Below, piece by piece: positions 6,744 through 11,982 of a stretch of 11,982 bases of DNA. The notes beneath the pieces are model-generated. The model was given only the letters and a program-made list of their open reading frames with translations. It was not told the DNA's origin and ran no database searches. A program made the position numbers and the translations under genes. The stretch is taken from the NCBI GenBank assembly GCA_903917505.1, contig CAIXAY010000209.1, positions 1-11,982 of the forward strand, read 5' to 3'. How positions within the stretch are numbered: position 1 is the first letter of the stretch; the number at the start of each line of letters is the position of its first letter. Origin of the DNA: an uncultured beta proteobacterium (GTDB taxonomy: Bacteria > Pseudomonadota > Gammaproteobacteria > Burkholderiales > Rhodocyclaceae).

Positions 6744-8333
6744 TCAAGCTTCCGGTACGTCGATCTGCGAGGCTTCGAGGTATTGCTCGGCGTAGCGCAG
6801 ATAGACTTTTTCTCTGCTGAAAACGTCGAACAGGTCGGGGTCGATGTGGCCGTTGCTGCTCAGTTTTCCGAGGATGCGCAGCGCTTCCGAGAGCTTCATG
6901 CCGGGCTTGTACGGGCGGTCGCGCGCGGTGAGCGCCTCGAAGATGTCGGCGATGCCCATGATCCGCGCCTGAATCGACATCTGCTCACGCTTGAGCCGCT
7001 TCGGATAGCCGGTGCCGTCCATGCGCTCGTGGTGACCGCCGGCGTATTCGGGAACGCGCTTCAAGTGCTTGGGCCAGGGCAGCGCATCGAGCATGTTGAT
7101 CGTCGCCACGATATGATGGTTGATCGTTTCGCGCTCGGCGCGGGTCAGCGTTCCCGCGCGTATCGTCAGGTTTTCGATTTCGTCTTCACTGAGAAAATCC
7201 ACTTCGATTCCGTCGCCGTTGCCCCAGCGGTATTTCTTCGAGATGCTGTGCACGCGCTCGACATCCTCGTTGCGCATCGCTTCCCCGCCGATATTGACGC
7301 GGCGCAGGAAAGCCCGATCGGCCTCGATTTCCCGCTGCTGCTGCTGCCAGGCCCGTTCCGCCGCCGGCCGATCGGCGCCGGCCAGCAGCGCGCGCAGCAT
7401 CGCAAGTTCGGCGTCGCGGCGCAGCACTTCGAAGCGCGTGTCGACGAGCGCGATGCGGTCGAAAATCGTTTGCAGCTTGGTCGCTTTATCGACCACATGC
7501 ACCGGCGTCGTCACCTTGCCGCAATCGTGCAGCAAGCCGGCGATCTTCAGTTCGTAGCGATCCTTGTCGCTCATCGCGAAACTGGCCAGCGGACCGTCGC
7601 GGGTCGCCGCCACCGCCTCGGCCAGCATCATCGTCAGCGCCGGCACGCGCTGGCAGTGGCCGCCGGTATAGGGCGATTTTTCGTCGATCGCCATGTTGAT
7701 CAAGGTGATGAAGGCTTCAAACAGTTCCTCGAGCTGACTGACCAGCAGGCGGTTGGTCAGCGCCACGGCGGCCTGCGAAGCGAGCGATTCGACGAGCCGC
7801 TGGTCGGCATGGGAGAACACCCGCACGGCGCCGGTTTTCGGATCGGTGGCATTGATCAGCTGCAAGACGCCGATGATCTCGTTCTCGTGATTGCGCATCG
7901 GCACGGTCAGGAAGGACTGCGAGCGGTAGCCGGTAACCGCGTCGAATTTTCGCGTGCCCGAGAAATCGAAACCGTCCGCCGCGTAGGCATCGGCGATATT
8001 GACGGTCTCGGCGTGGATCGCCGAATAGGCGGCGACCAGCGAGTTATTCGGCCGGCCATCGTCGCGATAGAGCGGCAGATCCTGGAACTTGGCTGAAATC
8101 GGCGCGCCGGTCGTGCCGCCGTAGGCGATGTTCAGCGAGTCGGTGCGGACGATTTCAAAGCGCAGGAACTTCTCGTTTTCGGCGACGCGATAAAGGGTAC
8201 CGCCGTCGGCGTGGGTAATCGCCTTGGCCGCCAGCAGGATGTTCTCGAGCAGGCGATCGATATTGCGCTCGCTCGACAGCGCGACCCCGATTTCGTGGAG
8301 CTGCTCAAAACGCGCGAGCAATTCAATTGTCAT
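6744..8333 (-). CDS. GAF - HD-GYP domain protein, probable c-di-GMP phosphodiesterase
   Basis: The 529-residue protein has a GAF domain (about 5-195) and an HD-GYP domain (about 205-515). HD-GYP hydrolases usually degrade c-di-GMP. Here the metal-site motifs are present: His269-Asp270 with Lys273 in LLHDCGK, His406-His407, the HHERMDGTGYP motif (434-444) and Asp463. Between HDCGK and the second His pair there is a long insertion (about 280-395), part of it charged and possibly coiled-coil, much longer than in compact HD-GYP domains. No signal peptide or membrane segment is seen, so it is probably cytosolic. A ribosome-binding site at 8348-8352 overlaps the stop of the upstream ATPase gene; it lies 14 nt before the ATG at 8333 and 8 nt before an in-frame TTG at 8339, so the TTG (two extra residues) may be the true start. 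The domain call is firm; the substrate is inferred. Confidence 0.92.
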   Translation of the reverse strand: MTIELLARFEQLHEIGVALSSERNIDRLLENILLAAKAITHADGGTLYRVAENEKFLRFEIVRTDSLNIAYGGTTGAPISAKFQDLPLYRDDGRPNNSLVAAYSAIHAETVNIADAYAADGFDFSGTRKFDAVTGYRSQSFLTVPMRNHENEIIGVLQLINATDPKTGAVRVFSHADQRLVESLASQAAVALTNRLLVSQLEELFEAFITLINMAIDEKSPYTGGHCQRVPALTMMLAEAVAATRDGPLASFAMSDKDRYELKIAGLLHDCGKVTTPVHVVDKATKLQTIFDRIALVDTRFEVLRRDAELAMLRALLAGADRPAAERAWQQQQREIEADRAFLRRVNIGGEAMRNEDVERVHSISKKYRWGNGDGIEVDFLSEDEIENLTIRAGTLTRAERETINHHIVATINMLDALPWPKHLKRVPEYAGGHHERMDGTGYPKRLKREQMSIQARIMGIADIFEALTARDRPYKPGMKLSEALRILGKLSSNGHIDPDLFDVFSREKVYLRYAEQYLEASQIDVPEA

Positions 8334-8347
8334 ATCCAAGGCGGGCT

Positions 8348-8352
8348 CTCCT
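8348..8352 (-). promoter_or_regulatory. Ribosome-binding site overlapping the upstream stop codon
   Basis: AGGAG on the minus strand shares two bases with the TAG stop (8353-8351) of the GspE-like gene. This implies coupled translation of the ATPase and the HD-GYP protein. Its 8-nt spacing favours a TTG start at 8339 over the ATG at 8333. Confidence 0.55.
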
Positions 8353-10702
8353 ATTTGATGCAGACCGAGCGAACCTGCTTGATGTCGGTGATCCCCGACA
8401 TGACTTTTTCGATGCCGTCCATCTTCAGCGTGCGCATGCCTTCGTTGAGCCCGGTGGCGAGCAGTTCGGCGACCCGCGCATGCTCCTGGATCTGCTTCTT
8501 CAGCAGGTCGGTGCCGACCAAGAGTTCGTGCAGGCCGACGCGCCCCTTGTAGCCGGTGCCGGCGCAGGCCTCGCAGCCCTTGCCGCGATACAGGGTGAGT
8601 TTGCCGTCCTTGCCGTAGTGCTTGAGCCAGTCCTGGTAAACGGCATCGGCGGCGGCCTTGGGGTCTTTCTTCCAGTGATCGGTGTTGGCCAGGTCTTCGC
8701 AGTACTCCGAAACCAGACTGCCGATTTCCGCCGGGCTCGGCTGATAGGGCGTCTTGCACGCCTTGCACAGGCGCTTGGCCAGGCGCTGCGCGAGGATCCC
8801 GAGCAGGGCGTCGGCGAAATTGAAGGGGTCCATGCCCATGTCGAGCAGGCGGTTGATCGACTCGGGCGCGCTGTTGGTGTGCAGCGTGGCGAACACCAGG
8901 TGGCCGGTCAGCGACGCTTCGATGCCGATCGACACCGTTTCCTTGTCGCGCATTTCGCCGACCATGATGACGTCGGGATCGGCGCGCAGGAAGGCGCGCA
9001 TCACGGTCGCGAAATCGAGGCCGGCTTTCTTGTTGACCTGCACCTGGCGCAGGCCTTTCTGGGTGATTTCGACCGGGTCTTCGGCCGTCCAGATCTTGGT
9101 TTCCGGCCGGTTGATGTAGCTCAGGATCGAATGCAGCGTGGTGGTCTTGCCCGAACCCGTCGGACCGCAGACGAAGAACAGGCCGTAGGGCTTGGCGACC
9201 ACCGTCTTGAGGCGCTCGAGATTGCCCGGGCTGATGCCGAGGTTGTCGAGCGGAATCGGCTCGCCGGCTTGCAGGATGCGCATCACCACATCCTCCATGC
9301 CGCCGGCGGTCGGGATCGTCGCCACGCGCAGCTCGATGTCGACCGGGCCGAACTTCTTGAACTTGATCTTGCCGTCCTGCGGCCGGCGCTTTTCCGAGAT
9401 GTCGAGGTCACACATGATCTTGATGCGCGCGATCAGCGCGTTGCGGTAGGAGGCGGGAACTTCGATATACACGCCGAGCGAACCGTCCTTGCGCAGGCGC
9501 ACCACGGTCTTTTCCTTGCCCGGCCGCGGCTCGATGTGGATATCCGAGGCGCCCTGCCGGTACGCCTCGACGATGATCTTGTTGACCAGGCGCACGAGTT
9601 CGTTGTCGGCGGCCGCGCTCAATTCGTCGGCGCTGCTGCCGCCGCCTTCGCCGGAGTCGTCGTTGTCGAGGCCGGAGAGCAGGTCGCCGACCGAGCCCAT
9701 GTCGGACAGCGCGCCGTAGAACTGGTCGACCGACTGCTTGAACTCGATCGCCGTCGTCACCCGATAAACGATTTTGCTCTTCGGAAAAATGTTATCGACG
9801 ATGCGCGAGCCCTTGATGCGTTCCGGGTCCATCGAGATGACGACGATGCCCTCCTCGGTCTGCTCGACCGGCAGCCACTGATTGGCTTCGACATAGTCGC
9901 GCTTGAGGTTCCTGAGCAGATCCATCGGCTTGATGCGCTCGGGCTGGAAGGGTTCGTAGGCAACGTTGAAGAACCGCGACAGCGCATTGCCGATCGCCGG
10001 CTGCTTGACCTGAAACTCGTTGAGCAGCACCTCTTCGAGATCGAGGCTCTTGCGCCGCGCCGAACGCTGCGCCAGATCGAGCTCCGCGGCCGAGATGATC
10101 GCATCGACGACCAGCGCATCGTACTTCGACTGGATCGGCCGGCGCGCCTTGTGCCGCTGCGTCAGGGCCACCGCCAGCGTCTGCGCGAGGCTTTGCACGC
10201 CCTCCTCGGCGAGCGCCGGGAAGGGCGCGCCGGAGCGATTGTTGATCAGCTGCACGACGCCGAGCAGTTCGCTGCTCTGCGCCTCGAGTATGGGCGCGAC
10301 GAGCATCTGCTTCGAGCGGTAGCCGGTGCGCTTGTCGACCTCCTTGAGAAACTGCATGCTCGGGCTGTAGCTCTGCAGCTCGACGTCGTCATAGACGTCG
10401 CTGATGTTGGCCGCCCGGCGCGTCACCGCGACGTAGCCGGCGACGCTCTGCTCGGAGATCGGCAGCTTGATGTCCTTGAACGAGTTGAGCCCGGTCTTGA
10501 CCTTGGAAACGATGCTCTGCTTGTCCTCGCTGAGCAGGTAGATGGTCAACCGGTCGCTGTTGAACAGGTTGCAGATGTCCTGCGACAGCTCGAGCAAGAT
10601 CTCGTCCGTGTTGCTGGTCGCATGGATCTTGTTGGTAACAAGTTGCAGATTCTTGAGGAAAGCCAGGCGATTATTGACATCGCCGGTCACGTTGTTTTCC
10701 AT
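8351..10702 (-). CDS. GspE/PilB-family assembly ATPase with N-terminal GAF domain
   Basis: The 783-residue protein has a GAF domain (about 16-184), a GspE/MshE-type N-terminal domain (about 195-330), an acidic Gly/Ser linker (about 336-366) and a hexameric secretion-ATPase core. Core motifs: Walker A GPTGSGKT (513-520), Asp box AEDPVE (540-545), Walker B segment RADPDVIMVGEMRD (573-586) and His box GHLVFATLHTN (600-610). A tetracysteine zinc site follows (Cys646/649 and Cys710/713). Such ATPases power type II secretion or type IV pilus extension; related MshE N-domains bind c-di-GMP. GAF is not a usual part of GspE or PilB, and no pilin, GspF/PilC or prepilin peptidase gene is nearby, so the machine it drives is unknown. 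It sits 38 nt after the phosphodiesterase gene and directly before a GAF-HD-GYP gene. The start at 10702 lacks a strong ribosome-binding site. Confidence 0.92.
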   Translation of the reverse strand: MENNVTGDVNNRLAFLKNLQLVTNKIHATSNTDEILLELSQDICNLFNSDRLTIYLLSEDKQSIVSKVKTGLNSFKDIKLPISEQSVAGYVAVTRRAANISDVYDDVELQSYSPSMQFLKEVDKRTGYRSKQMLVAPILEAQSSELLGVVQLINNRSGAPFPALAEEGVQSLAQTLAVALTQRHKARRPIQSKYDALVVDAIISAAELDLAQRSARRKSLDLEEVLLNEFQVKQPAIGNALSRFFNVAYEPFQPERIKPMDLLRNLKRDYVEANQWLPVEQTEEGIVVISMDPERIKGSRIVDNIFPKSKIVYRVTTAIEFKQSVDQFYGALSDMGSVGDLLSGLDNDDSGEGGGSSADELSAAADNELVRLVNKIIVEAYRQGASDIHIEPRPGKEKTVVRLRKDGSLGVYIEVPASYRNALIARIKIMCDLDISEKRRPQDGKIKFKKFGPVDIELRVATIPTAGGMEDVVMRILQAGEPIPLDNLGISPGNLERLKTVVAKPYGLFFVCGPTGSGKTTTLHSILSYINRPETKIWTAEDPVEITQKGLRQVQVNKKAGLDFATVMRAFLRADPDVIMVGEMRDKETVSIGIEASLTGHLVFATLHTNSAPESINRLLDMGMDPFNFADALLGILAQRLAKRLCKACKTPYQPSPAEIGSLVSEYCEDLANTDHWKKDPKAAADAVYQDWLKHYGKDGKLTLYRGKGCEACAGTGYKGRVGLHELLVGTDLLKKQIQEHARVAELLATGLNEGMRTLKMDGIEKVMSGITDIKQVRSVCIK

Positions 10703-10740
10703 TGTTGAATTGTTCGCCCCGTCAAATGGTCATCGCACTC

Positions 10741-11514
10741 TTAGAATTCGAAGACCTGATTGTTGTGCAGCATCCGGGGCGTGAAGGCGCCGGCGCACTG
10801 CTCGATTTCCCCCATGATCAATTCGATCTGCCCGGGCTTGAGGTGCGTGATATGAACCTCGACGCCGCGCTTCAGGCCCGAGCGCGCGAGTTCTTCGCCG
10901 AGCATGCTCGGACACAGATGCTTCGACAGGATGGCCAGGCGCTTGCCGGCATTGGCGAAGGCGGTTTCAATGATCAGGTAGCGCAATTTCCTGATCTTGG
11001 CGAGGACCGGCCAGAACGCGTCATTGACCGTCGTGTCGCCGGTAAACACCAGGCTGCCGGCGCCGGAATCGAGGTGATAGCCGACCGCCGGAACGGTGTG
11101 CTCGGCGGGAAGGGCGGTGATGGCGCGCTTGCCAAACACGATCTTCTGCCCGACGCGTATCGCCTGGTACTGCATGACCGCTTCCTCGCGGATCGAAATT
11201 TCGCTGAAGTCCGGCCAGATCGCCCAGTTGAAAATGTGGTGCTGGATGGTTTCCAGGGTGGCCTCGGTCGCGTAGACCGTGATCGGCTGGTCACGCATGT
11301 CGGCGACCGAATCGATCATCAGCGGCAGCGATGCAATATGGTCGAGATGCGAGTGGGTGATGAAGACGTGGTCTATCTTCGCCATTTCGGCGAGCGAGAG
11401 TTCCGTGACGCCCGTGCCCGCGTCGATCAGGATGTCATCGTCGACCAGCATCGAGGTGGTGCGCAGATGCGCGCCGCCGATGCCGCCGCTGCAGCCGAGA
11501 ATTCTGACTTTCAT
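10741..11514 (-). CDS. MBL-fold hydrolase, likely class II 3',5'-cyclic-nucleotide phosphodiesterase
   Basis: The 257-residue metallo-beta-lactamase-fold protein carries THSHLDHI (53-60), the metal-binding HxHxDH motif in the form seen in class II cyclic-nucleotide phosphodiesterases such as yeast Pde1 and Vibrio CpdP. Further likely ligands are His139, Asp160 in FTGD, and His221/His224. These enzymes cleave cAMP or cGMP to the 5'-monophosphate. The gene directly follows a class III nucleotide cyclase (28-nt gap), so synthesis and breakdown of the same messenger are probably encoded together. A GGTGA ribosome-binding site lies 7 nt before the ATG at 11514. No signal peptide is visible, in contrast to the periplasmic CpdP. 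A RNase Z-like or other MBL function is the alternative; context and the HSHLDH form favour the phosphodiesterase. Confidence 0.78.
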   Translation of the reverse strand: MKVRILGCSGGIGGAHLRTTSMLVDDDILIDAGTGVTELSLAEMAKIDHVFITHSHLDHIASLPLMIDSVADMRDQPITVYATEATLETIQHHIFNWAIWPDFSEISIREEAVMQYQAIRVGQKIVFGKRAITALPAEHTVPAVGYHLDSGAGSLVFTGDTTVNDAFWPVLAKIRKLRYLIIETAFANAGKRLAILSKHLCPSMLGEELARSGLKRGVEVHITHLKPGQIELIMGEIEQCAGAFTPRMLHNNQVFEF

Positions 11515-11542
11515 AATCTGTTCACCGAAGGTCTGCCGAATC

Positions 11543-11982
11543 TCACTTGGTCTCGTAGGTCATCACGCCGTCCCAGCCGTCGCCCGGCGGGTTGGCACGA
11601 TGATATTCTATGCGCTTCGCATAGACTTCGTACAGTATGCACTGCGGCCTGATGCGCGACAAGTTGTAAAGTTGCAGCTCGGCCTGTTCCCAGTCCTGCT
11701 GGCGATAAAGGCGCAAGGCCTGGTTCCACAGCTTGAGTTCGTCGTGCACCTCCTTGCCCAGCTGCTCCGCCGCCCCCAGCGGCTCGAAGAGGGTCACGGG
11801 CTCGTCCTTGCCCTTGACGCGGACGCGGTCAAGTTCACGGTACACCAAACCCTGCACCAGCGCCCGGGTCGCATCGCTGACGATGATTCCGACGCCATAC
11901 TGCTTGGTGATCGACTCCAGCCGCGAGGCCAGATTCACGGCGTCGCCCATGACCGTGTAGGACTTGCGCACCTTCGACCCCA
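11543..11982 (-). CDS. Class III adenylate/guanylate cyclase, C-terminal part (partial)
   Basis: The window cuts off the N-terminus; the last 145 codons remain. The visible part opens inside the catalytic domain with YTVMGDAVNLASRLE, the class III cyclase region containing the Asn-x3-Arg pair (NLASR) that stabilises the transition state. It continues through the end of the catalytic fold into a roughly 70-residue tail with a TPR-like helical pair and a terminal WDGVMTYETK. That tail is familiar from CHASE2-type membrane cyclases, so an N-terminal sensor and membrane segments are expected beyond the window. Nucleotide choice (ATP or GTP) cannot be judged because the selecting residues are missing. 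It is the first visible gene of the second-messenger cluster and lies 28 nt before the phosphodiesterase gene. Confidence 0.88.
   Translation of the reverse strand, partial: GSKVRKSYTVMGDAVNLASRLESITKQYGVGIIVSDATRALVQGLVYRELDRVRVKGKDEPVTLFEPLGAAEQLGKEVHDELKLWNQALRLYRQQDWEQAELQLYNLSRIRPQCILYEVYAKRIEYHRANPPGDGWDGVMTYETK

Noticed and set aside
8340..8768. Longer N-terminus for the HD-GYP protein
   Set aside because: The open frame reaches 8768, but this part overlaps the C-terminal coding region of the ATPase in another frame and resembles no domain.
8327..10708. 793-codon open frame on the plus strand
   Set aside because: It lies wholly antisense to the ATPase gene, whose motifs are complete. 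The translation is Arg/Asp/Ala/Val-rich with no recognisable domain, as expected for an antisense frame in GC-rich DNA.

Overview
The window looks like part of a GC-rich betaproteobacterial chromosome. Rhodocyclales or a close relative is my best guess, resting on the rpe-gph-trpE gene order and the protein style; this is inference, not a database match. Every gene I can support lies on the minus strand, so transcription runs from the right edge to the left. Many long plus-strand frames exist, but they are antisense shadows typical of high-GC DNA.

Right part (about 6744-11982): four closely spaced genes, all tied to nucleotide second messengers or to a secretion/pilus motor. In transcription order they are the C-terminal end of a class III adenylate/guanylate cyclase, a metallo-beta-lactamase-fold protein resembling class II cyclic-nucleotide phosphodiesterases, a GspE/PilB-type assembly ATPase with an N-terminal GAF domain, and a GAF-HD-GYP protein (probable c-di-GMP phosphodiesterase). 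Gaps are 28, 38 and about 11-17 nt, so they probably form one operon. The two GAF domains resemble each other. This is the best candidate here for an undescribed signalling module.

Middle part (about 4898-6743): a 128-nt gap with a weak possible promoter, then rpe (ribulose-phosphate 3-epimerase), a 133-nt gap holding a G/C-rich nested palindrome that looks like a dispersed repeat, then gph (phosphoglycolate phosphatase). The gph stop codon overlaps the ATG of a 25-codon reading frame with three Trp codons, 66 nt before trpE. It is a plausible Trp leader peptide.

Left part (1-4897): trpE, then a large TPR/GT41 (O-GlcNAc-transferase, SPINDLY-type) gene, then trpG, whose stop overlaps the start of trpD at the window edge. 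The two anthranilate synthase subunits are thus separated by a 2.6-kb glycosyltransferase gene in the same orientation. Parts of that gene are visibly less GC-rich than its neighbours, which suggests an acquired insertion into a conserved rpe-gph-trpE-trpG-trpD operon. I saw no rRNA, tRNA, CRISPR array, transposase or classical intrinsic terminator.
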